Below are positions 12,691-23,738 of a stretch of 64,000 bases of DNA, in pieces. Within the stretch, counting starts at the first letter, position 1. Each line of letters starts with the position of its first letter. Under the pieces are notes generated by a model. That model did no database searches. It was not told where the DNA came from and saw only the letters and a program-made list of their open reading frames with translations. The stretch is taken from NCBI GenBank assembly GCA_002914805.1, contig JXTB01000030.1, forward strand, positions 377,175 through 441,174, written 5' to 3'. The position numbers and the translations under genes were made by a program. Source of the DNA: Parasponia andersonii (Eukaryota > Streptophyta > Magnoliopsida > Rosales > Cannabaceae).

Positions 12691-12853
12691 TGAGCTGAAG
12701 TACCAAGCAGATAAGATGCAAAAGAATTGCAAATTGTGGCAACTTGCACTTAATCCAAATGAAAACTGTTATACTAAAATTCAAGATTAGAGAAAAGTCT
12801 ATATTGATTTTCTTAGTTTTGGTCAACTCCCAAATGACATTTAATCAGCTATT

Positions 12854-14025
12854 TTGGTTAAATGGAAGACCAAAAGGGTTTTCGTTCAAAATAGTTCTCT
12901 ATTCAAATACAGTTTTCAAGGAAAAGTCCTAAAATGCCTAGAACCAAATGAGATTGAGATAGCTCTCAAAGAAGTCCACATTGGGAATTGCGATAGATAC
13001 ATGGGTGGCCAATGCCTTTTCGAGCAACTCATTATTATTGGCTATTATTGGCCAACTATAGAAAAAGATGCAGTAGAATTTGTAAGAAAATGTAATATAT
13101 GTCAAAGACATGCCAATCTTATCCATGTGTCTACTGTTGAAATGGGCAGTATTACTTCACCCTAGCTCTTTCATACTTGGTCTATCAATCTAATAAGCCC
13201 CATCACTCTTCCTTCTAGAAGAAAAATTTGGATTCTAGATGCCATTGAGAATTTCACAAAATGGTCCGAAGCCCTTGCCCTTAAGAAAGCCACTTCTGAT
13301 TCAGCTGCTAACTTTGTGAAGAAGTATATTATTTGTCGCTTCGAGATACCACGAAGGATAATTTCCGATAATGGGACACCTTTTACTGGGCAGCCATTTA
13401 AATCACATTTAGGAAAATATCACATTTTTCATGGCAAGTCCACTCGGTATTATCCTCAAGGCAATAGAGCTATTGAAGTCTTCAACACAATTTTGGTAGA
13501 CATTCTGAAATGAATGATTGACTCCAAGTCAATTCGTTAGGATGAATGTCTACACTTAGCACTTTGGGCTTACAAAGCAACTTAGAATAACTACAAAGCA
13601 AACTCTATTATTTTTGGTAAGCTGACATAGTTTGGTCGGTAGAGCTTTTTATGCCCTTTGCAAAAATGATGCTTGCTACTAATAGTACTAAGAGTACTCA
13701 AGAATTAAATCTTAAAGTTCTTGAGAATCGAAGAGATCAAGTTTGTGATGGAATCTTATCCTACCAAAAAAGGTTAGCTTATGCTTATAATAAGTTAATA
13801 AGACCTCGACATTTTTAGGTTGGTGATTTGGTACTCAAGGTAGCTGATCATATTATAAAAGGACTATACGTTGCTAAAATCACACCTAATTGGGAGGGTC
13901 CTTATCAAATTGATAATGCTAAACGTAGTAGATATTATGTGCTCAAAAATCTTGACACCTATAATCTCTCTCCACCCACTTACGCTAGCACCCTAAGTAC
14001 TTATATATTTAGGAATCTCTTGTAG
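12854..14025 (+). pseudogene. Decayed integrase of the Tat-type element
   Basis: The N-terminal zinc domain is visible at about 12,975-13,120 (GYYWPTIEKDA, then KCNICQRHA with both cysteines). The second histidine of the HHCC motif is replaced by tyrosine. The catalytic core follows: FTKWSEALALKKAT, then ISDNGTPFTG with the second catalytic Asp, then YYPQGNRAIEVFN with the Glu; the first Asp position reads ENFTKW rather than D-x-FTKW. After a stop at 13,511 the domain resumes in other frames, and 13,828-14,025 encodes the C-terminal NWEGPYQIDNAKRSRYYVL segment typical of Ty3 integrases. The order INT after RNase H confirms Ty3/gypsy. Confidence 0.87.
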
Positions 14026-14539
14026 TCCTACCTTGAGGACTACAATATGAATTATGTAGCTCTATACTTTTATAATAAATGGCTTAGTCTTTTATTACCA
14101 TGCCTATTTTTCTCATTGCATAACGCTTACATTACATTATCCTAACAAGATTTGTTATCTTGCTTATGTTTCTTATATATACAATCATACTACCTAGGAA
14201 TTATTTCTTAGTTTACATGGTAGCTTATTTGTTTCCAAAAATTATAAAGCTTACCACATTTCTGATTTTCAAAATTAGTTATTTTGGGAATTTTACTCAT
14301 CATTTTTCACCTTTTACAAATGGTTTTTGTTAAGTCTAAAAGGTGTTTTCAAAGACTTTTTCAAAAAAAAAAATCTTTGTTTTCTCACAATTTCTATACA
14401 AATATATCTCTACAAAAAAATTTTTTTAAATGAGAGATAGTTTCAAATGAAGCTATAAGTACGGTCAATTCATCGTTGACTTATTTATCAAGGTAGCGAG
14501 GCTTTTCCAACATCACCAAGAGTGGGCCTATAATTTCTT

Positions 14540-14770
14540 GCGTATGGTCAATATCTTGGAATATAAATATTATTCCATTCTGGATAGTAATTCCTACGAA
14601 TGAGACAATCATCCATTTTTGGATGCGAGTATCAGAGAATACATTTCTACTTATCAATACTCTGAATAACCTTGAATTTAAATAGTCATCTCCTACAAAT
14701 ATGACCATCACCCATTTTAGGGAAAGAGCACATAGAAGTATATTTCTACTCATCTATGACTCTTCACATA
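14540..14770 (+). repeat. Two degenerate ~120-bp tandem units
   Basis: A unit containing TCCTAC-AAT-GA-CATC-CCATTTT and ending TATTTCTACT-ATC occurs twice, at about 14,588-14,670 and 14,690-14,755. A partial third copy may follow. Confidence 0.5.
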
Positions 14771-14834
14771 TGACTAGCCTCTTGAGTATAAGTGGTATAC
14801 TCCTACTCACTGGTATTTTTCAAATGCCTTAGTT

Positions 14835-15175
14835 TACAAAATCTTATCACATCTTCATGATAAGTATGTCTGCATAAGTCTCGTACCTTTCTGAATATTT
14901 GTATGCAACTTTTTCAAAATAAAATCTTATCATATTTTTATGATAAGTCTCTCAATATGTTTTCTATAAGTCTCATATTTTTGAGTATTCAAATATAACT
15001 TTCAAAAAAAAACAAATATATAAAACTTATCACATTTTTATGATAAGTATTTCTACGCACTTTCATAAGTCACTAATAGTCGAGCATTCTTATGTTGCCT
15101 TTCGAAATAAAATCTCATCACAACTTTATGATAAGTACTTTTCATACCTTATTCATTCTATATTTTCAAAAAAAA
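14835..15175 (+). repeat. Four tandem ~85-100-bp units with TTATCA-N8-TGATAA core
   Basis: The palindromic core TTATCACATCTTCATGATAA or a variant occurs at about 14,844, 14,927, 15,027 and 15,116 (the last as CTCATCA-TGATAA). Each is followed by a CATAAGTC or CTCAT-type word and an A-rich stretch. Spacing is 83, 100 and 89 bp. The core can form a 6-bp-stem hairpin. This is a tandem array typical of the 3' region of Tat-type elements. Confidence 0.75.
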
Positions 15176-15714
15176 TTCAAGTAGTTATACAAAGAGATGA
15201 CAGTTTACTTCACTTGGCCTCTGGTTCTACACCTGTTGTTACAACATTTTTCAATTTATTTTCGAGCCTCTTGTTTTTTTATAAAAAAAAAAAAAAACAC
15301 AAAACACACTTGTCCAAAATAAGGAATATGTCTTGTATTGCCGTTGCTATTACTCAAATTATGCACTATTAAGAACCAGGTGTTCATTAGTTTATTTTAC
15401 ACCACAACTTGTGCATACAATAATACATATCCAAGCTGAGGTATATATTTATGTTTTTCTTTAGTAATTTAAGTTTTGCTACCCAAACTATGTCTTTTAG
15501 GCTCGTTCACAAGTCATTTCATCCATAAAATTTTGCCATGTTATATGTATGATACTTTGTATGTTTCTATTTATACTATACAAGTCTCTGTACATGAAGA
15601 CTAGTGTTTTCTTATATTTAATCCTACCTAAAAAGGGCACAGTATCTCTTATTCAGGTACTGAACTTTTTAATGAAATTTGAGGCTTAGATGAGTTTAGA
15701 AACTATAAGATCCC

Positions 15715-16522
15715 TGATGAGGACATGGCCAGCATGAGAGTATAGAATGTGGATCCTATCCAAGTTCTCATTGGTCCAGTTACAAGAGCACGTGCAAAAA
15801 AATTCCAAAATGCGTTAAGTGGACTGATTCAAGGGATTTGGGTTCAAGCATGCACGTGGAGGTCCATTGATGGAGATGAATGAATTTCTAAGGCCTTAAC
15901 AAACTTGATTCAAGGTCAAGAAAGTCTATAGGGGCATATGGAAGGGAAATCTGATATGTAAAGACTTAAACGCCAAGTCATAGCTTACTTTCCTATTTTA
16001 ATTATTAGTTTCCCAAAACAATTTATTTGCTTGTTTTCTTTTCTTTAGTGGTGTGTAATAGGCTAAAAAATTAAGGGATTAAAATCAGATTGCCTACCAT
16101 GTAATTAGGGACGAATTTAGGTTAGTTATTAGGGTTATTTTCCTACTTTCGTTTTCTGATTTTGGGTAAGTTGCCTTAGGTGTTTTTTTTATGGTTTTTT
16201 AGACTTAAAATTTCGTGGCCCTTGGCCTATTTATTGTACACTTTTTATTCAATAAGAGCATATTACAATTCATAAAAATTGAGAATAATTTCTCTTTGAT
16301 TCTTTGAGAACTTATTCAAACTTATCAGATTTCTCTGTGGCGTTCATCCATTGACTTATCAATCGAGTTTTCCATCCTTGATTGTGGCGTCTTCCTTTAT
16401 ACCAAGGTTCACATCTCTTTATAAGTGTTGGGTCAAAATTTTCCGTCTGAATCTGATTGTAGAACGGTCCTAGTCATCATCCTTGCTTCGAGTTTCATCA
16501 CAAGTTGGCGGGGTTCGTATCA
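15715..16522 (+). repeat. 5' LTR of nested Ty3 element
   Basis: It runs from TGATGAGGACATGG to GGGTTCGTATCA and matches 19813-20622. Its first 170 bp encode, as in the 3' LTR, the end of the gag-pol frame ([17 protein letters not shown]), though here nothing leads into it and a TAG interrupts the start. A TATA-like stretch around 16,225-16,255 is followed by AATAAGAGCA, giving a plausible promoter and polyadenylation region. Confidence 0.93.
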
Positions 16523-16524
16523 TT

Positions 16525-16538
16525 TGGTATCAAGAGCC
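16525..16538 (+). promoter_or_regulatory. Primer binding site, initiator tRNA-Met type
   Basis: TGGTATCAAGAGCC begins 2 nt after the LTR end. It matches the usual plant primer site TGGTATCAGAGCC, complementary to initiator tRNA-Met, with one extra A. Confidence 0.88.
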
Positions 16539-17369
16539 AAATTCTAGTCTCAGGTTTAATCTATCCTTTATCTTTTCCTTTTTTGTCAAAACCAGCCTTT
16601 ATTTCTTTCTTCTTTGTTTAATTTAAATCGTAAACAAAAAAAAGAGTAATCGAATTATCTGTTCTAGTCGTAGCCAAATTCAGATTCCTCCTTGTTTGCC
16701 TTTTGAATCCGAATTTATATCTTTGTATCTTTCAGTTAGCCTTTGTATTTTCAGTTATTATTTGGATCTCAATTTTAAAAAAAAAAGAGAGAGAATCTCG
16801 AAATCAAAAACACAAAAAAAGAAGAAGAATCAAGAAATTTCTAGCTAAATCAAAGGATTTTGATAGTGTTTCAGTAAAACGGTTGTAACTTCTGATCTAG
16901 TTATTAAAACAATACATATTATATATCAAATCGAAGCTTATTTCGAGCCTATGACTCTGAATCGACTGTATACCATTCACCCCAGTTTTCGAGCCCAAAA
17001 TCCATCGTTTTCATCACTTTCCTAGCCTTCAAATTTTTGTGTGCATTTTTTTTCTTTGTTTCACTTTCTTTGCTTATCAATTTCTAGAAACTGTTATTCC
17101 ATGTTATTACATTAAATACTGATTTGGTTGGTGATTTTTTGTGCAGATTGTTACTCAAAAATTCTGATTATTTGTTTGAATTAGTTTGATAAGAACTCTT
17201 GAGAAATTACGAGTGGAAAAAGGCAAGAGTGGTGAGCATATAAGAGGGTAAAAGCCAATCTGATTAAGAGTGAGACATGAGTGAACTTGAGTGATTCATT
17301 ATTTGAGTGAAACACATGAGAGAGAGTGTGTGAGGTCCTTTCTTTTTCTAACTTTGTTTTGTAGCAAAC

Positions 17370-18490
17370 ATTTCAGACAACAAGGATAAAAACACCTCTG
17401 GAGAAACATCTGGAGTGGGTGATCTGAATCTTCTTATGGAAGCCTTAATTGGCAAGATGAGGAGAGCGATGAGAGTGGAGATGGAGCAAGTCCATGAGCG
17501 AATGGACAGAATAGAGAATGCACATGTGGAACAACCACAGATCACTCCTAATGTGCGTAGAAGAGAGAGATTCCAGCCTAGAGAGAGATTTCAACCTAGA
17601 GAAGCGAAGGTTGAAGATGAAGAATACTATGGAGATACTTTTGGTGATGAAGATAAACGAGATTCGATTGTCGGCAATAGGAGACATAGTGGATAGTTTA
17701 GAGGAGCTAGGAATCGACAAGATAATTCATTAGGTAGCATTAAGATGAAGATTCTGTCGTTCCAAGGAAAAACGATCCAGAAGCTTACCTTGAGTGGGAG
17801 AAGAAGGTTGAATTAGTATTTGATTGCCATAATTACTCTGAGATTAAGAAGGTAAAGCTTACTACCATTGAATTTTCTGATTATGCAATTGTATAGTGGG
17901 ATCAGTTAGTAATGAATAGGAGAAGAAATAGGGAGCGTCCAGTAGAGATATGGGAGGAGATGAAAACAATGATGAGAAAGAAGTTTGTACCAAGCTACTA
18001 CTACCGGGAATTGTATAACAAGTTGCAAAGCCTTAGGCAAGGTAACCGGAGTGTAGAGGAATATTATAAAGAGATGGTGGTTGCTATGATTCGAGCGAAT
18101 GTAGAGGAGGATCGGGAGGCTACAATGTCCAGATTCTTGGTTGGTTTGAATCAAGAAATTGCTAATGTGGTGGAATTGCAATATTACATGGAGTTAGAAG
18201 ATATGGTCCACATGGCTATAAAAATTGAGAACCAACTCAAGAGGAGGGGTAGCATATGTCCAAGCCAAAATCTAAGTACATCCGCTTGGAAATCGAATCA
18301 ATAGAAGAAGGATAAGAGGCAACCTACAATGAAGCCTAAAGCTGAGCAAAAGCAAGAAGTGACCAGCCATGAAAATCAAGGTAAATCTGATTCTTCTTCT
18401 TCTAGGAATCGTGATATCAAGTGCTTTAAATGTCAAGGAAGGGTCACATAGTCGGCCAATGTCCAAACAAAAGAGTTATGGTATTGCGAG
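17370..18490 (+). pseudogene. Decayed gag of nested Ty3 element, start codon lost
   Basis: The frame opens at 17370 with ATT TCA GAC where ATG would be expected. It encodes an acidic/basic N-terminus with VHERMDRIENAHVE and RERFQPRERFQPRE, then, after a frameshift near 17,740, SFQGKNDPEAYLEWEKKVELVF. The gag core at 17,912-18,250 is well kept (KFVPSYYYRELYNKLQSL, NRSVEEYYKEM, FLVGLNQEIANVVEL). A CCHC knuckle CFKCQG..GH..GQC is broken by a frameshift at about 18,440. TAG/TGA stops occur at about 17,695 and 17,895. Confidence 0.9.
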
Positions 18491-19979
18491 ATGACGGTGA
18501 AATTGAAATCGAAGACGAAGATGACACCGATCTTATGCCACCATTGGAGGATGCCGATGAAGAGGAATACCCTGCCCAAGGAGATTTGTTAGTGGCAAGG
18601 AGCGCTTTGAGTGCGCAAGTCAAAGAAGATGAAGAGGTGCAACGAGAAAACATCTTTCATACTAGGTGCCACGTTGAAAACAAGGTATGTAGTATGATTA
18701 TTGATGGTGGTAGTTGTACTAATGTTGCTAGCACTACTATGGTGGAGAAATTAAAATTACCAACCATGAAGCATCCCCGGCCTTATAAGTTGTAATGGTT
18801 AAATGATAGTGGTGAACTGAAGGTTAATAAATAAGTGTTAGTTTCTTTTCGTATCGGGAAATATGAAGATGAAGTTTTGTGCGATGCAGTTCCGATGCAA
18901 GCTGGACACTTGTTACTAGGTCGACCATGGCAATTTGATAGGCGTATTAAACATGATGGCTTCACCAACAAGTACTCGTTTGTACTTAATCAAAGGATAA
19001 TCACTCTAGTTCCTTTGATACAAAAAGAAGTTCATGAAGATCAAGTGAGGTTTCAAAAAGAGACTGATCAAAAGAGAAAGAGTGAAAAAGAGAGAGAGGC
19101 CAAAGAAAAAAAGAGAGAAAAGGCAATAATAGATCCGGCCATTGAGAGAAAAACAGATAGAAAACAAAATAGTTTTTATGCAAAAGCAAAAAAAATTAAG
19201 AGAGCGATGTTTTCAAACCAGCCGATGATTATACTCTGGTACAAGGAGGCATTTATAAACACTAACGTTCTTGACCCTACTTTGCATAGTTATGCTATTT
19301 CTCTCTTGCAGGAATTTAGTGATGTTTTCCCTGAGAATATTCCTAGTGGATTACCACCAATCCGGTGCCATCATTCCAGATCATTCAGCCTATAGGAGTA
19401 ACCCCAAGGAGACAAAGGAACTACAAAGACAGGTTGATGAAGAAAAGATTCGTGCTATCCAAGAATAGCCAAGTCCAATGAGCATAAGTTTAGGTATTGG
19501 CACAACTCTTATGCAAGAAGGACGACCAATTACATATTTTAGTGAGAAACTAAGTGGGACTGCTTTAAACTACCCTACATATGATAAAGAATTGTATGCA
19601 TTGGTTCGAGATTCGGAAACATGGAAAAATTACCTTTGGCCTAAAGAGTTCATGATTCGCACCGATCATGAGTCCTTAAAGCAACTTAAAGGTCAGCACA
19701 AGTTGAATAAGAGGCTTGCACGATGGGTGGAATTTATTGAGACATTTGTATACGTCATCCGATATAAACAAAGTGAAGATTTGAGGACAAATCATTTTCA
19801 AGAGGAGGGGAATGATGAGGACATGGCAAGCACGAGAGTATGGAATGCAGATCCTATCCAAATTCTCATTGGTCTAGTTATAATAGCATGTGCAAAAAAA
19901 TTCCAAAATGCATTAAGTGGACTGATTCAAGAGATTTGGGTTCAGGCATGCATGTGGAGGTCCATTGATGGAGATGAAT
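18490..19979 (+). pseudogene. Protease-RNase H remnant of nested Ty3 element; RT and integrase deleted
   Basis: The protease active site is IIDGGSCTNVAS (about 18,700), followed by HLLLGRPWQFDRRIKHDG. A charged linker (18,990-19,260) leads to the start of RT (FSDVFPENIPSGLPPIR). The frame then jumps: after ELQRQVDEE the sequence passes directly to RNase H (19,478 on: [46 protein letters not shown]). It jumps again from RYKQ to a polyprotein C-terminus ([13 protein letters not shown]) that continues 167 nt into the 3' LTR and stops at TGA 19,979-19,981. The palm of RT and the whole integrase are therefore missing through two internal deletions. Confidence 0.9.
19801..19812 (+). promoter_or_regulatory. 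Polypurine tract of nested Ty3 element
   Basis: AGAGGAGGGGAA is all purine and abuts the TG of the 3' LTR at 19813, the expected plus-strand primer position. It also codes for part of the polyprotein end. Confidence 0.9.
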
Positions 19980-20622
19980 GAATTTCTAAGGCCTTAACAA
20001 GCCTGATTCAAGATTAAGAAAGTCCATAGGCGCATATGGAAGGGAAATCTGATATGTAAAGTCTTGAGCGCCAAGTCATAGCTTACTTTCCTATTTTATT
20101 TATTAGTTTCCCAAAACGATTTATTTGCTTGTTTCCTTTTCTTTAGTAGAGTATAATAGGCTGAAAAATTAAGGAATTAAAATCAGATTGCCTAGCATGT
20201 AATTAGGGACGAATTTAGGTTAGCTATTAGGGTTATAATTCCTACTTTCCTTTTCTAATTTTGGGTAAGTTACCTTAGGTGTTTTTTTTAAGGGTTTTTT
20301 AGACTTAAAATTTCGTGGCATTTGGCCTATATGTTGTACACTTTTCATTCAATAAGAGCATATTACAATTCATAAAAATTGAGAGTAATTTCTCTTTGAT
20401 TCTTTGAGAACTTATTTGAACTTATCAGATTTCTCTGTGGCGTTCATCCCTTGACTTATCAATCGAGTTTTCCATCTTTGATTGTGGCGTCTTCCTTTAT
20501 ACCAAGATTCACATCTCTTTATAGGTATTGAGTCGAGGTTTTCCATCTGAATCTGATTGTTGAACGATCCTAGTCATCATCCTTATTTCGGGTTTCGTCA
20601 TAACTTAGCGGGGTTCGTATCA
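19813..20622 (+). repeat. 3' LTR of nested Ty3 element
   Basis: It is a direct copy of 15715-16522, ends GTATCA and is followed by the second ATCCC. The element's ORF ends within its first 170 bp. Confidence 0.93.
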
Positions 20623-20627
20623 ATCCC

Positions 20628-21258
20628 ATATGCATATCCTTATGTCCATATATGACTTTTCCCCTTTTGCATCATATGATGTATGATAAAAAAAAATAAT
20701 AATACATTTTTGTTTTAAAACATATCTTACTCTTTGGTCTTTTAGTTTGCATGCATGGTTAGAAAATGTAATTTATTATGATAAACACCATAATTAATTT
20801 AACTTTAGCCAATTGTTATTCTTACATATATGATTTTTCTAATTACTGGTAATCAATATCCTTCATGATTAGTCAATATATTATTTTAAGCTCAAAGAAT
20901 GACAATTATTTGTTAGCCATAAATGTATCATTCTTAGTTGTTAATTTAGCTGTACAAATTTAGCAACAACGTGAAGTAAAAAAAAATAAAATAAAATAAA
21001 TTATTTATTTTTTTTACTAAAGAAATATAAAATATGCATAACCTCACTTTATTTATTCATTTCATTCTGTGCTTTTGTATTAAATGTGAAGATGTATCGC
21101 AAGATATCATTATTGTGACAAAAAAAAAAAAGGCATAATGCCATTTATTTATTTGACAAACAAGAGTCCTACAAAATACATAGAGTTTGGAAGGACTTTG
21201 CCTCCTGTTTTTGCAGGATTGCTCTCATAGAACTTTTATAGTCTTCCTAGTCGTGAAA
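20628..21258 (+). other. 3' spacer of the Tat-type element, second part
   Basis: AT-rich non-coding sequence lies between the two nested elements. It contains A-rich runs (20,690, 20,980, 21,120) and a short unique stretch at 21,130-21,258. No gene is recognised. Confidence 0.6.
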
Positions 21259-22235
21259 TGATGAGTGAGTTTTACTCATGAATTAGATATCATTTAAACG
21301 AGACATTTAGTAGATTCTCAGGGTTTTGTGGGTTTTATTTATGTTTTTAATGTTTCATATGTAAGTTAGTTAATTTTGGTGCACATGGTGAAAATAGCAT
21401 GATTTATAGCGAGCTGGGAAACGAAGAGAGTGCCTTGGCACTTATCTTTAGTACTAGAGCACTTTGGAAGTTCAAAAGGAGTGAAATTTTAAAGAAAAAA
21501 ATAAGTTCCAGAGAAAGTGGCGCCCCGGTACCATTAGGAAGCACTTCGGTGCTAGTTCGGGTAAAAAGAACAAATATAGGCAATAAGAGAGGTGCCCCGG
21601 CACTACACTACAGAAATTCAGCACATGATTTTATTTTGACGCCTTTTGACCTAGTTTTTGTAGTGACCGCCTCCTAGCTTATAAATAGGCCTTTTCTAGA
21701 TGTATTTGGGACATTCTGAAGCTAAAAATAACTCAAAAAATAAGGGAGAAAGCGAGAGTGAAGGATTGAAGGTGTAGCGATTGGCAACCCAGAGACAGAA
21801 TGCCATTGATTTGACTTCTACTTTTTTTTTCCGCTCTTCTTTGTTCTTTCTTTTCTATGTCTAGAACTATGTTTAGAGTTTATTTTCTCTTTATTATAAA
21901 ATAATTTTATTTTCTAAGGCTACGATGTAGCTGGATTATAATGTCTTGATTATTTCAATTTCAATTCCAATTCAATTTTATGTTCATTTTCCATTCCATA
22001 CTAATTCTATTAATCTATGCTTAATGCTTGTGAGAGTCTGATCAACTTTTACATGAATTAGAGGTTTAATCCAAGATCTGAGAAGGAAGGATTGAATTTA
22101 TCTTGATTAATATGACATGAGATTATCATAGGATAGAGATATCTATAAAGCTTATGCAGTAATATGAATTTCTTGTGCTTAATGAGTTTTGATAAGTTTA
22201 TAGTTTACACAGAGATGTTAGAACTTGTCTATTGA
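21259..22235 (+). repeat. Truncated 5' LTR of non-autonomous element
   Basis: It aligns with 23739-24701 up to the shared word CTTGTCTATTGA and then diverges abruptly. The ORF at 21,399-21,677 is a chance frame in a GC-richer part holding words such as GTGCCCCGGCAC. Confidence 0.85.
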
Positions 22236-22325
22236 TAAGTTATTTTACATGTTTGATAAGTTCATAGTTTTGATAGACAAGTTTTAATTTACATGTTTGA
22301 TAAGTTCACAGTTTTGATAACCCGT
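22195..22325 (+). repeat. Short tandem repeat at the LTR truncation point
   Basis: A word of about 30 bp containing TTTGATAAGTTCATAGTTTT is repeated two to three times with drift, starting just before the position where homology with the other LTR stops. Repeat-mediated deletion or duplication may have caused the truncation. Confidence 0.6.
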
Positions 22326-23112
22326 GTTAGATATTTTTAGTTATTTTTATTTTTTTTCTTTCCTTTTATTGTGTTTTGTTTGTTTTGTGTGACTTAGGTT
22401 CTTACATAAGTTTGGGGGTCATCAACATGGATTTCATCGATCAACAAGAAGTCTCCACTTTGGTAACAATCTAAGGGAGTTTTCTTTACCTTCTTTTTTA
22501 TTTTTAAGCTTAAAGGTAGAGCATGAAAAAGATTTGAGTATTAGTTTGTTTAGTTTAGTAGATTTAGGCTGATGATAAGAATATGATTGATAAAAATAGT
22601 TTAGTAGTTCTGTGTGCTTGATTTCAATATTGGTTTTATTTTATCTTTTTATACATTTGAGCACATAGTCATACATGTTTAGCTATTTTAAAACTTAGAG
22701 AAGATTTATGTAAATTAAGTATATTTTTTAGATCTCAACAAATTCTAAAACTTGTTTGGAAACTATTCGAGGCGAAATCCTAGACTACACCTTATTAAGA
22801 AAATGATTTAGGTCATTTTTAAACTACTGAAGTCTTTCGAGCTTACCATTGTATATTTTTATCCCCAGTCATGCTTTTGAGCCTAATATGACAATTTTCG
22901 TGTTAGCCACTTCTTAGCTTAGCCTTTAATTAAATTCTATTTCTATCACCTTTCATACCATAAACATGTGATTGATTTGGAATTTATGATGAGCTATGTT
23001 ATATATGGGAGGAAGGGTGGAGTTGAGAAAAAGAAAAAAAAAAGGAAAAAATTTATGCTACACCCTTGGCACATACAAGAAAGAAATAAGTCTGGAAGTA
23101 TAGTAGCATAAG

Positions 23113-23144
<32 letters not shown>

Positions 23145-23723
23145 AAAGGTTTGTCAAAGAAAGTGTTGATAAGAGAAAGTTTAAACATAAATTTGGGGTT
23201 GCTAGTGAAAGTATTAAGTTGAGCTTCACAATAGTTTTAGATAAAGGTATATTGCTTATGGTGTAAGTGTAAACTGAGCTTAAAATATTCACTCTTATCC
23301 TACCCTCACCTTAGCTATACATTACAAGCTTCATGAAGTCCTACTGATCTTTGGTTGGTGTTAGTCCACATTAGTAGAAAATGATTAGAAAAACAAGCAT
23401 ATAGAATTTGAAAACAAATGCTTACTTAGAGATCAATCTTGATTAAAGTATTTGTATAAATTGATCCAAGTTATGATGTTAGATATCATTGGTTATACAC
23501 ACACACACGTAAAAGATTAAGAGAAAAGTAAGGTTAATGTTGGAGTTGAAATTCTAGATGTTGTTGATGTTTTGACGTTTTCCTTAAGTTAATGATTATG
23601 TGCAATCTTTGAGGCTTCTTTACATTTTAAATTGAATCAACACCCAAGTTTTAGTTTTTAGGTGTTTTATTTACATTTGTTTCTTCCTTTGTGTTTGTTT
23701 TACTTGAGGATAAGCAAAATGTT

Positions 23724-23738
23724 AAGTTTGGGGGTATT
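23724..23738 (+). promoter_or_regulatory. Polypurine-like tract AAGTTTGGGGGTATT
   Basis: It abuts the 3' LTR start at 23739. The form AAGTTTGGGGGT is common before the 3' LTR of plant Ty3 elements. A second copy of the AAGTTTGGGGGT word occurs inside the element at about 22,408. Confidence 0.75.

Larger units (their letters stand above)
14026..15714 (+). other. 3' non-coding spacer of the Tat-type element, first part
   Basis: AT-rich sequence lies between the integrase end and the insertion point of the nested element. It carries two repeat blocks described separately. No coding sequence is recognised; the ORFs at 14,481-14,753 (minus) and 15,040-15,372 (plus) sit in the repeats. Long repeat-bearing 3' spacers are usual in Tat/Ogre elements. 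Confidence 0.7.
15715..20622 (+). mobile_element. Nested Ty3/gypsy element (CRM-like?), internally deleted, TSD ATCCC
   Basis: LTRs of 808 and 810 bp (15715-16522, 19813-20622) start TGATGAGG and end GTATCA. The 5-bp duplication ATCCC flanks it exactly (15710-15714 and 20623-20627). It has an initiator-Met primer site, gag, protease, a stub of RT, RNase H, and a polypurine tract directly before the 3' LTR. Most of RT and all of integrase are gone, so it cannot move alone. In the first 180 bp of the two LTRs I count about 13 differences, mostly transitions, so it is younger than its host. The ORF running into the 3' LTR suggests the CRM group of chromoviruses, but no chromodomain or CR-motif alignment could be run. 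Confidence 0.93.

Noticed and set aside
17445..18653. Several antisense ORFs over 17.4-18.7 kb
   Set aside because: They are shadows of the purine-rich gag and protease coding strand of the nested Ty3 element.
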